Origin: Mikania micrantha
Taxonomy: Eukaryota; Streptophyta; Magnoliopsida; Asterales; Asteraceae
NCBI GenBank assembly: GCA_009363875.1
Contig: CM018680.1
Span: forward strand, 120,601,027 to 120,665,026
Length of the DNA stretch: 64,000 nt
Reading direction: 5' to 3'
Position 1 is the stretch's first letter; every line of letters begins with the position of its first letter. A program made the translations under genes and the position numbers. Below the pieces are notes generated by a model. That model was not told the origin of the DNA and made no database searches. It worked only from the letters and a program-made list of their open reading frames with translations. Positions 22,835 to 33,679 of the stretch are shown here, one piece after another.

Positions 22835-23583
22835 CTTTAAAGCAAGCTACAATGCAATCATCAATTTTGGTGTTGGGTTGCAGATATCATAGATCTGAAA
22901 CACAATTGAAATTTTAACTGCAGCTCAAAGTAAAGACATGAATTATCAATTGGGTGATTCAATCCTCCCCAGGCATCAGCATCAGCATCAGCATCAGCAT
23001 CAGGTTTATTAAAATTAAGCATATGAGGTGAGGTATAAGGTTTGTTGTACGTAAATTATTGATTTCCGCATTGCATACTCTTTTAAATAAAGAAGACGAT
23101 CAAAAAACCTAATTTTTGTAGGAAACACTGAATGCCTCACCAGATCTGCAGAGCCTCCGATCGTTTGCCCTTCTCTTGACTCGGCAAGGAAACTAAATAA
23201 ATTACCACATTTTGCCCTAAATAAAATAAAAAATTATTAAATAACTAACAAATTTATAAAGTACATACTAACAAATAAAATAAAAAATTAAATATCATTC
23301 TTGTTTAATAAAATATAAAAGAAATAAATTATTATTATTTAATATAAAAGTGATAAAAAAATTAAAATTATAAGCCATCAGATTATTACATACATCTAGC
23401 ATTCTTTTATTTGTTAGGATAAAAATAACATCAAAGATTCAAGTTTTGTGATGAATAGTAATATATGTTTAAAAGTAGATTGAATCTTATCATAGTATAC
23501 TTGAATGACATGATTTAAGTGAAACAATTTTATGTAATGTTGTATAAAAAAACCATATTTTAACATGCTAACCAGACCAACAC
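22835..23583. promoter_or_regulatory. SYP61 upstream region
   Basis: Lies between the SYP61 start codon and the solo LTR, so it contains the 5' UTR and core promoter, whose elements I cannot fix. An (ATCAGC) repeat of almost five units is at 22975-23003. The region 23220-23400 is nearly pure A/T. Confidence 0.4.
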
Positions 23584-24340
23584 TGTCACACCCCGAGCCG
23601 GCGGGGTTGGATCGGAGTTCCCGTCGGGCGGAAGGTTCCCGGGGTGTGATATCGTGGGTGATAATCAAGATGATCAGATTGTTTACATAGCATCAATGTT
23701 TAAGAATAACTAAAGCACAATCAATTATAACTAGGATTACAAAGTTAAATTACATTATCAATGTTCTGCAATTTAACTAAGTAAACCTATCAAAAGAATA
23801 ACATGTTTATATCTTGTACATGTACAAGATATCAAAAGTATTATGTATCATCAACAAAAGATGTGCTTCTCAAAAGTCTACTAGGTCCTCTATTTGGGCC
23901 GCCTAATATGCAAATCCAAAAGCCTTAGCTTATACATGTTCATTACCTGAGAATGCATGTAAGAAAACAAGGTCAACACAATGGTTGGTGAGTTCATAAA
24001 GTTTATAAGTTTAAAATAGTTTTAACAAACCTCCTTGGGTAAAACCTTAACCTCATTAACTCCACATATAATATCCAAATCGGTATGCTTATATATAGGG
24101 CATATGTAAGGGACAAGCCCTAGCCAACATCCCACCACATACTAATCCGGATATGACACTGTTGTTAATAATAATTAAGCATTTTACTACCAATCAACTC
24201 ATTCTTCATCAAAGCTTTTGTTTACTGTTTCAAAGTTTACAAGTCTATATGGTTCACATGTGTTAGTTTCAAAGTATGTTTATCAAGCATCAAGTTTCAC
24301 ACGCACATAGTTTAGTTGTCCCTAATCTCATGTGTGAGTA

Positions 24341-24790
24341 CAAGCTCTGCACTAGCAGTCGTTTAGCAATTACGTAGCTCACAAATTAGTTAAGCTTAGT
24401 CTAGCAATTACGTGTCTCCTGTACAAGATAAAAGCTCTGGTTTACCAGTAGTTTAGCAATTACATATCTCATACATAGACACAAGCCATGCATACACAAG
24501 TAATTCCAGCAATTACATATCTCATATAAGCAGACAAAAGCTCTGGATTACTAGTAGTTTAGCCATTACATGTCTCTTGTATAGATAATAGCTTAGCATC
24601 GTAATGTTTATGTTTAGCAATTACATACCTCATATAAGCAGACCAAAAGCTCTGGACTACCAGTAGTTTAGCAATTACATGTCTCTTATATAGGTAATAG
24701 CCTAGTCTCGATACGTTTATGTTTTACATATATCTAAATCCATAGGTACAAGCTCTGGATTACCAGTAGTTTAGCCATTACGTAGCCTAT
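24341..24790. repeat. Degenerate repeat array A in solo LTR
   Basis: The cores GCTCTGGATTACCAGTAG and TTTAGCAATTACATGTCTC recur about six times with irregular spacing of about 55-120 bp. Copies have diverged, with alternation such as TTTACCAG/CTACCAG. Confidence 0.75.
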
Positions 24791-24829
24791 GATTAGATAT
24801 ATGTACCATGTTTCATGCGCAAGTAGTAG

Positions 24830-25120
24830 GTTCAAGCATAAAGTTTCAAGTGTTCACACAATGTTTCATCATGAATCCCATAAGATTGTATCAAGTCTCA
24901 CACATTGTTTAAAGTATAAAGTTTCGCAAGTATAGACCTCAAGTCTCATGTTGAAAGTATAAAGTTTCACAAGTATAAGTCTCATGTCTCATGTTTAAAG
25001 TATAAAGTTTCACATGTATAAGCATCAAGTCTCCTGTTTAAAGTATAATGTTTCCCCAAGTATAAGCATCAAGTCTCATAAGCATCTAACATGTGGTTAC
25101 ACGCTACAAGTTTAATGTAT
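24830..25120. repeat. Degenerate tandem array B in solo LTR
   Basis: Units of about 55-60 bp contain AAAGTATAAAGTTTCACAAG and CATCAAGTCTCATG. About five copies are recognisable. Several contain TATAAAGT, but these are part of the repeat and no promoter role is shown. Confidence 0.7.
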
Positions 25121-25714
25121 AAGTTGCCAATATACTATCTTTCAAAGAATACTAAGTTTCAATCATAAGTTTCAACATAAGTACCATGTTTAAGTTTAAA
25201 GCATTAAACAATCTTTCAATAATTATATGAAAATGTTTAACATGCTTCTCAGTCCCGAAGTAAAACAAATAAGTTTGAAAAGGGACAAATGAACTCACCT
25301 TATGTCCAAAGTGATTGACTATGTAGAATGGAATGCACGCGCTCTTTGTTTGCCCTTGTTATTATGTTCACGTTCCTGTATTGATTTCATAGTGTTTGTA
25401 GTTTATAAGTATAAGTTTATAAGAATTTGTTGTGCGTATAAGTGTTAGTTCTATAGTGGACTAACCCTTACGAGTCTTATTTGTCATCCGGCCCTAGATT
25501 TTCTTTGTTAAAGGTTTCTTACTTGTTCACAATTACAAGTTATCATTTGCATGTAAAACTTCTAACCCTTTATGTATTTCCTTTAAAACTTACTATCCTG
25601 CTCATAAAAGTGTTTATCCTTTGTTTCCATCGTTTACAATGTTCGTTCATATGTGTTTCACTTATTCAAAATAAGTTTAGGCCAGTTAACCCATGGCTCC
25701 ATTTGTTATAAAAT

Positions 25715-26210
25715 TGGGCCTATAATTTGTGCGTGGGCCGAAATCAAGAGTTTGGGCCTATTCATCATAATAAGCCGAGCCAATAACCCTTTGAGCCAAA
25801 TATCCCATGTGATTGGGCCGAATGGCTATGCCAAGAGATAAATGGGTCGGTTGGTTTACTAAGTGGCATCGAATCAACATTAACCTAATTGGGCCTTTGC
25901 CCTTGTGCCAAATGCAATAATTTGGGCCTTGTTTGTGGTTAAACTAAGTCTTTGGGCCAAACCAGAGGATTGGGCCAATGTTTATGGGCTGTTGGGCCTA
26001 AGAATTGATTTGGGCTGAGTAAAAGGGCATTGGGCCTGTTAATCTCCATTGGGCAGAAACAAATGGTAGCATGGGCCGCCTGTTTATGCTATTGGATCAA
26101 CACAACACCATGAGTTACATATCCACTATAACCCGGGTACTAACTGGGCCTACGGTTAGGCCGTATAGCTATACGTGAAACAATTATCAACTTGTTGGGC
26201 CTAATGGGCT
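25715..26210. repeat. Cluster of TGGGCC/TGGGCT motifs in solo LTR
   Basis: I count 13 TGGGCC and 3 TGGGCT, all on the plus strand, at 25715, 25734, 25753, 25814, 25890, 25923, 25953, 25971, 25985, 25993, 26011, 26031, 26072, 26145, 26196 and 26205. TGGGCY is the plant site II element bound by TCP-type factors. A regulatory role in this LTR is inference only. Confidence 0.8.
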
Positions 26211-26286
26211 TGTGCGTTATGTGGCCTGAACGAAAGAAATGAGATGAGTGCTTGGCCGGAATCTTCCCAGCGAACCTTGGCTCAAA

Positions 26287-26695
26287 GGTTCGGCCAGGTT
26301 GGTGGATATCTAAGGGTTCGCTCAAGCTCATGGGTTCGCTTCAGGCTAGGAAGGGTTCGCCTCCAATGTTGGTTCGCTGCATGAAGGCTCGGCAGTATGC
26401 TAATGGTTCGGCCAACATGAAGGTTCGTCAGCCTGGAAGATGGTTCGTGGTCCAGCAGGTTCGGCCACACCCCCAGGGTTCGCCGGTGCTAGCTGCCAAC
26501 CCGTAGGTTCGTTCCCCTGCGTGCATGGGTTCGGGAAAACCCTAAGGGTTCGGCTCCTAGTGTCATGGTTCACCTGAGGCTGTGCAGAGGGTTCGTAGAC
26601 CAGATAAGGTTCGGTCAAGGTAGATGGTTCGCGAGTGGCATGAAGGTTCGGTTGGTACACCCAGCTAGGGTTCGCTGTTCTGCAACCAAGGTTCG
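26287..26695. repeat. Quasi-periodic GGTTCG array in solo LTR
   Basis: Nineteen exact GGTTCG hexamers and two one-base variants (GGCTCG at 26386, GGTTCA at 26567) begin at 26287, 26315, 26333, 26354, 26371, 26386, 26405, 26422, 26442, 26458, 26477, 26506, 26528, 26547, 26567, 26590, 26608, 26626, 26645, 26669 and 26690. Gaps are mostly 15-24 bp (about 20 on average). The sequence between hexamers is not conserved, so this is not an ordinary tandem repeat. Confidence 0.85.
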
Positions 26696-27905
26696 TCCAT
26701 TCTATGCCGCGAACCCTGTACATCCTTGTTAGCATCCACCATTTCCAAGTTGCTGCAACCTTGTTACCATGTAATAACTGCACTAGGAAAGGTTTTCAAG
26801 GGTGTAGGACTCACGACATAAGGTTTCTAACCGGTTGTTAAGGAGATGGTCGAACTAGGTCCAAAAACCCTAGTTTACGTGTTGTTCAAACGAATTTACC
26901 TCCAATTTGGCTGGTTAAACCCTCGAAATGGCTGTACTTCCAGGTAGATCTCGTTGCTAGCTACGCGTGGACACCAAAAACTTGCGATTTCGTTGAGAAT
27001 TGATCAAGATCTTGAAGTTTGAAGGGTGATAATCCAAGTGGGGGAAAGGTGACGGTTTTGAGAGAATTAGAGAGAGAGAGAGAGATGATGTTAAAATGAA
27101 ATAAATGCTTCATTGAGGGTTTAAATACCCCTAGGGTATTCGGGTTCGTTTTGGTTGCTCGGTTCGTAATTTCGTCGCGTATCTAGCACGATACGCGCGT
27201 TTTTCGTAAATAAAATAAAAGGATTCTCTTGAACTAATTGGATGGTTATTTATTTCTAAAATTTATTTTAATTATCGTTGCGTTTAATTATTTTTCGAAT
27301 TATAATATTTTACGCGTTTCGTTAAATTGTTCGCGATTTAATAAAATAGTTTAATTTATTTTATGATGAGTTTCAAAATTGTAAAATAGGAAATATTTTA
27401 TTTCCTTAAAATTATGATCGTTCGTGTCTTCATTCGTTTTCGTTTCGTCAGATCGCGTCGCCATCGCGCGTATTCGTTCGAATCGTCATTCGAACGAACA
27501 CGTCGATGGTTTGGCTTTCTGATTCTTGTTTTCTACTGTTAAATCATTATTTCAGAACGTTAAACTGTCAGAATCATTCGTATAGATCGTTACCTATACG
27601 AATAACTTGTCGGTTTAGCATTTCGCAATAACAACTGTTAGGGTTTTGTTTTGTTCAACCTCACATACGTTTACACCAAATAATATCACATCAAATATTT
27701 ATGTTTCAACACTGTGTTGTCTGACATGTTTTCTGACTGTTAAATCCTAAGATTTCAGTTAGATTCAGACAACCGTTTAATAGTTTCATGTTAATCAGAA
27801 TGCATCTATAGTATAAACATAGTTTCACGTAATGTGTACCTGAGTTACTGTACATGTTTACTGTTGCGATCACTGTTCCGGCACGCGTCCGGCACTGGTG
27901 TTACA

Positions 27906-28865
27906 AACACAACCCATTTTGATGTTCATATATGATATAATTAAAGCATTAGTTTTTATTCAATGTGTATATGTTAGCCTCCCAGATCCGACCTAAGAGA
28001 AAAACAACACACAACAGGAAAACAAAAATAGCTCGGAAATAAGAAAATAACATGGTGGAGAAGAAGAAGCAAAAGCAAAAGCAAATTACATAAAGACATA
28101 GTAGAATTATAATTTGGTCAATTAAAACCACCCTACGTAACCTAAATCAAGGCTACTGACATAGCAGAACCATAATGTAGTCATCCAAAACAACCTTACG
28201 TAACTTTAATTAGGGCAACAAAAACAACAAAATATCACAATAAGCCATAACTATAACTCAAATTTGGGCAACATAACAACAAATAACGTGGTGGACAAGA
28301 AGAGTCAAAAGTAAAAGCCAATAAAAAGAATCTTACGTATCTCAAGTTAGGGCAACAGAAAGAACAAAATATTGTGTTAAAGAAGGAGTAAAAACGCAGA
28401 CCTATCAAAGCCGGAGAAAAAAACTGATGAGTCCAAAGCAAACCAAAGCAAGGATGTAGAAGGAATAAAGTGAAGAAACGTACAGATTGAGATGATACAC
28501 AAATGTACGTAACAAGAAAAGCAGATGCATAAAAGAAAGCAGAATCGAAGAAAATACGGATCAGATGCCCGAATAATAGTGGCAAAAACCCGACCCGAGA
28601 GACTATGATAATACACATATTTTAATGTAATTTTATAACAGAGAGAGACATTTGAAAATTTTAATACGAAAAAAAATGCTTCTTAAAAGATTTTTATTGA
28701 AAATAAAAAAGAGCGTCGTCTTGTTGAAGTTTAACTTAAGAGAGAGATAAGGTTTGATCCTTCCTTCCTTGTTTCTTGTTTTGGCTGGCAACTTGTGTTT
28801 TCGTCCACCAAAATTTTTGTTAAACTCATCTGGGTTTGGTTGAACCCTAATTTATTTGTCACAAA
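27906..28865. promoter_or_regulatory. FTSH11 upstream region and 5' UTR
   Basis: The gap between the solo LTR and the FTSH11 start codon must hold its promoter; I cannot place a TATA box. A diverged direct duplication is visible, with related segments near 28050 and 28287 (AACATGGTGGAGAAGAAG versus AACGTGGTGGACAAGAAG). The minus-strand frames at 28235-28618 are Phe-rich chance frames. Confidence 0.4.
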
Positions 28866-31800
28866 ATGTCTGCTCTTCAAGCATTTCTCATCTGTAAGCC
28901 CCTAACACTCCCTCATACTACCCGCCTTCTTCAATTTCACCCCAATCGCTCATGGGTTCCTTCTTCAACAAGTCATCGCAAAAGGTACCCACGTTTCTTC
29001 GCATTCAATCAAGATAATGCTGATTCCAATTCTTCTTCATCAACTAATCATAATCACAATCTACTTCCGGAATCGGAGGCTCAAGTTCCAGCTGCTGAAC
29101 GTTTCAGTGAACCTCCTACAGTTGAAGCTAAAGGGAAGTTGCCTTTATTTGTGATTTTCATTGCAAGGATCAAGGCTGGTTTTCAGAAACTGTTGTTATT
29201 TAGCTGGTGGCCCTTTTGGCGCCAACACAAGAGGTTAGAGCTGTTAATTTCTGAAGCAGACTTGAATCCAAAGGATCCTGCCAAACAGACTGCTCTGTTG
29301 GTTGAGCTCAATAAGCATAGGTGAGGTGATTCATCAGTCTAATAAAACCCACCCATTAACTACTTCTTTGTTACTTGCTGTTTTTTTTTCCTCCTCTTTT
29401 TTTGGGTCTGATAATTATGGATTTTGATACAGTAGGGTTGCACTGCTACTTTAAGTTGATTATAACTCGTCATGGGTAACTTACATTTATCTCCACAATT
29501 AGTTATCATAGCTTTACCCAAACACCCAAGTCGCTATATTCATTTAAAATGCACAACATAACGCTTCCTTAGTTATATATTAAAGGAGGTTACCTGAAGG
29601 TACATCAGATTAATTACGTGTTAGCATTTTGTTTTTTAGGGATATATTTTTTGTCATAATGTTGTATGAAGGAGTTAGTTTCACCTCATGAATAGCCGCG
29701 TAATTTAAGGAATTTCTTACCATGATACCACCTTACAAGAAGAGGATTCCTGGCTTTTGAAAACATTATGTGATCTTGGAGTTTTACAGGCACGCTTTTT
29801 TTTTTTTTTTCCAAGTGCTTTCATTTACATCCCTAAAATATCTAGTCATTATAGAAGGTATGCAAAAGCAATTTGTCTTATTGTTTGTGGCACCTTTTGA
29901 GTGCTTTCATATACTGCTCTAAATGTAACATCATGATACGAAGCAATTTGACCTTTTCTATTATTGTTGGTGCCACCTTTCTAGTGTTTTCATTTTTAGT
30001 CATGAAAGAAGGTAAATGACTCAATGTGGGATTTTTGTCATTTATTATTATTATATTTATTTTTATATTATTATTATTATTTTTTTTTCAGCCCGGAGTC
30101 TGTCATAAGGCGTTTTGAGCAAAGGCAGTATGCAGCAGACAGTAGAGGAGTTGCAGAATACATTCGAGCTCTTGTAGCTACTAATGCCATTGCTGAATAT
30201 CTTCCTGATGAGCAATCTGGAAAACCTTCCAGTCTCCATGTTCTTGTAAGTAATTATTTTTGTAAAGCGTGTTATATTGATACTAAAATCTTTTAAGTGG
30301 TATCTGATAACCTGTGCTTTACATCTACTTTCAGTTACAGGAACTGAAGTTACGGGCATTAGGAAATTTAGATGAGTCTGGTTTAAATCCTGGCATATCT
30401 GAGAGGCAGCCATTGCACGTAGTTATGGTGAGAGTTCATACAAACATGAATTTTGATCTTTTTTGTAGCACAACTGGTTGCAGGATCAATATCTTTGTAA
30501 ATCTTTGAAAAAGAGGGGTTGTAGTTTGACTTTAGGGTTTATTGTTTGTAGGTTGATCCAAAAGTGTCAAACAGATCATCACGTTTTGCACAGGAGCTCA
30601 TCTCAACAATCTTATTCACTGTTGCTATTGGTTTAATGTGGTATGAGTTTCTCTTCAATTATGCCTTTCATATGAGCTATCTTAAAGTTTCAGGAGGATG
30701 AATACAATGCAAAAGAGATGTTAGATTCATGCTACTTCTCTCCAAGTAACGTGACATGTCTTGGTTGCTGGGACCAATTTCAACTCATTATATGAAAGTG
30801 GGTTATTAATAGTTGGTCAGACGTGTAACATTTGAATCTAGCTAAAAGATCAAATTAATCTTGTTAAAAGTTTTTTCAACAAAAGTTTACTTAAATTTTA
30901 CAGCCTCCTAACTTCCCTCAAGAATATTGGATCATCCTTTATTTTTTTTTCTGAAAAAAATGGTATTTATGGTTTCTATGTTGCTTATTAGTGATATTAA
31001 TGGACAAAAAAAATGCTGACAGGGGAACCCCACCTTTTCGACTAGGGGTGTGCTCGGTTCGGTTCGGTTTTTGGCTAAAACCGAAACCGACATAGTCGGT
31101 TTTTAGTAATTAGGAACCATTCGGTTTTCGGTTTTTTTTGTCGGTTTCGGTTCGGTTTTTTTATTTTTTGTTTTTTTTGTTCTCTCTCACACACAATATG
31201 GAAAGTGCAAAGATGTTTAACAATAGCTAATTCATAAATTTATTGATCGAACACCAACTAATCAAAATAAAACTAAATAATTATCATCATATTCTTACAT
31301 TTAAAAAAAATCAAAAGCAAATAACTAAATATGCAATAATTCCGGTCTTCATCTTTTAAAATGTTAGTATTTATCTAATCTAAATCTTTATCATCTTTAA
31401 CGGTAGACTATTTGTGTGTTTTATCCTGTTAAATATGAAATACTTTGGAATCCCTCAATCTTATTCAATCAACAAAGCCAAATATATATACAAAGAATTG
31501 TAACCAACTATCCTATAAACTAGGAAACAATATTTTATAATAAATACAAAGATACACACAAATATTTTATATTGTGAAAAGATATTTGTGGGACACTATT
31601 CTCGGTTAATACTCCCCCTCAGTCAAAGCAGGAGAAGAACTAATGCAAAGACTGGATTTGAACTTGTTGAACAGTTGACGGGGTAGGCCTTTAGTAAAGA
31701 TATCCGCATACTGATAGTCGGCTGGAATATGAAGAACCCGTATGGCACCAATGCGGACTTTATCTCTAACAAAATGAATATCAAGTTCCACATGCTTGGT

Positions 31801-33636
31801 TCTTTGATGTTGAACATGATTTTGAGATAAGTAAACAGCAGAAACGTTATCACAGAAAATGACAGTGGCATCCTTAGCAGGAACATGTAATTCAAGGAGC
31901 AGATTACGAAGCCAAGTTGTTTCTGCTGCAGTGTTAGCAACACCCCTGTATTCAGCTTCAGCACTCGAGCGGGAGATGGTGTGTTGTCTCTTGGATGACC
32001 ATGAAACAAGATTGTCTCCTAAAAACACACAATACCCGGATGTTGATCGTCGTGTGTCAGGGCAGCCTCCCCAATCAGCATCAGAGTAAGCAGTTAGTTT
32101 GGTGGATTTGGAGGGACAAATGGTGAGGCCATGATTAATTGTGCCCTTGAGGTACCGGAGAATACGCTTCATAAACTGAAAATGAGGTTCACGGGGGGCG
32201 TGCATAAATAGGCAGACCTGCTGGACTGCATAGGCTATATCCGGGCGTGTAATGGTTAAATACTGCAGTGCACCAGCGAGGCTACGGTATAAAGTGGCGT
32301 CCGAGAGAGGCTTGCCAACCAGAGAGCTGAGTTTGGAGACGGTGTCTGTAGGTGTGTTGCATGGCTTGCAATTGAGCATGTTTGCACGGGAGAGAATGTC
32401 AGAAATGTAGGATGCTTGTGAGAGGAAAAGACCACCGTTGTGTTTCGTGACTTGAATTCCAAGGAAATGATTCAAGTTTCCCAAGTCTGTCATGGCAAAT
32501 TCTTTTGATAAAAGCTGAATGGTGTCCTGTAAGAGGCTGTCATTGGAGGCTGTTAAGATGATGTCATCAACGTACAAAAGTAGGTAGACCATGTGAGAGC
32601 CTTTCTTGAGAACAAACAGGGATGAGTCGCTAGTTGTGCTGCGAAAACCACGTGAGGTAATATAAGTGGCAAACCGGTGGAACCATGCACGTGGGGCCTG
32701 TTTTAGACCATAAAGCGACTTTCGTAGTAGGCAAACATGGGATGGCCGTTGTTGATCAACAAAACAAGGCGGTTGAAACATGTAAACAGTTTCATGCAAG
32801 TCACCATCAGGGGCGGTCCTGAGAAATTGGGTGCCCAGGACGAGTCTGGAAAAAAGGCCCCTAACGCATTCAAAGCTCTTGACCAAGCGGGGGTCAAGGG
32901 GGCCGCGCCCCCTTGCGGGGTCCAAGGGGCAGAGCCCCTGATGGCGGTCCGGCCAGTCAGCGGGCGGGAGTCAACGGGGCAGCGCCCCCTTGTGGGGTTC
33001 GGGGCAACGCCCCGAAACCTAAACGAAATGTCATAAGTTAATATGTTTGGGATTAACTTCCGTATTTTACCTAAACGGGTGAAATAAGGGTAAAAAAACT
33101 CAGTAAATGGACCCAAAATTTGAACTAAATTAATAAACCTAAATCAGTCATTCAATAATAAGTAAACTGTAAATCCTAATTCATTAATTCAACATGACAA
33201 ATTCACAAATCAACACAAAAACATTAACAATTTAAATTATTTAATCATTAATCAACAACACAACAATCAACACAAAAACATTACCTGGTGAGTGGTCGCA
33301 AATCTTGAAGAATTGAAGGTCGAAGGAGAGGCTGGTCGAGTGGTCTGTGGTCGCATCGTCGCATGCAGCCGGCAGCTGCCGCAGCAAAGCCTCCCGGTTG
33401 CACTTCGCAGGGTGAGGGCTGAGGGCGCAATCGTCGGTCGAGCACAGTGAGGTCGAGGGTTTTTTTTTTGGGATTTTGAATTTCAATTTCTTCTTGAACG
33501 TGAGCGTCCATGGAGCCGGTTAGGATAAAGGGCTTTTGAGAAATGAAATGGGCCCAATTTTTTTGGGTATTTTAGTGGGTCAAGCTTCTATCCAATTATG
33601 AACTAGTAGTTTCTTTTTTTTTTTTATTTTAAAAAT

Positions 33637-33679
<43 letters not shown>

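Larger units (their letters stand above)
23584..27905 (-). mobile_element. Solo LTR of a large gypsy-type element, 4.3 kb
   Basis: Plus-strand ends are TGTCACACC and GGTGTTACA, so a TG...CA LTR. A perfect 5-bp duplication AACAC flanks it (23579-23583 and 27906-27910). No PBS, polypurine tract, gag or pol is present, which fits a solo LTR left by LTR-LTR recombination. The minus orientation is inferred because its end then reads GGGGTGTGACA, like other plant gypsy LTR ends next to a PBS (compare GGGTGTCACA at 62696). The interior carries four successive short-motif arrays, listed separately. Open frames near 26252-26783 follow from the repeats and are not genes. Confidence 0.85.

Noticed and set aside
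26287..26695. tRNA B-box cluster or tRNA pseudogene array
   Set aside because: GGTTCG is only the core of a B box. No A boxes, acceptor stems or cloverleaf spacing accompany the hexamers.
26252..26783. Overlapping open frames on both strands in the GGTTCG array
   Set aside because: They exist because the hexamer repeat rarely makes stops; composition is driven by the repeat and no protein family is recognisable.
23584..27905. CRISPR-like or satellite array
   Set aside because: Repeats are short, diverged and irregularly spaced inside a defined LTR; a CRISPR array is not expected in a plant nuclear genome.
28235..28618. Two overlapping Phe-rich minus-strand frames upstream of FTSH11
   Set aside because: Produced by A-rich plus-strand DNA with a diverged duplication; no signal or membrane protein family recognised.
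32808..32925. Start codon and N-terminus of the copia RT open frame
   Set aside because: This part of the open frame lies inside the hAT-like insertion; the real RT continues at 33765 on the far side.
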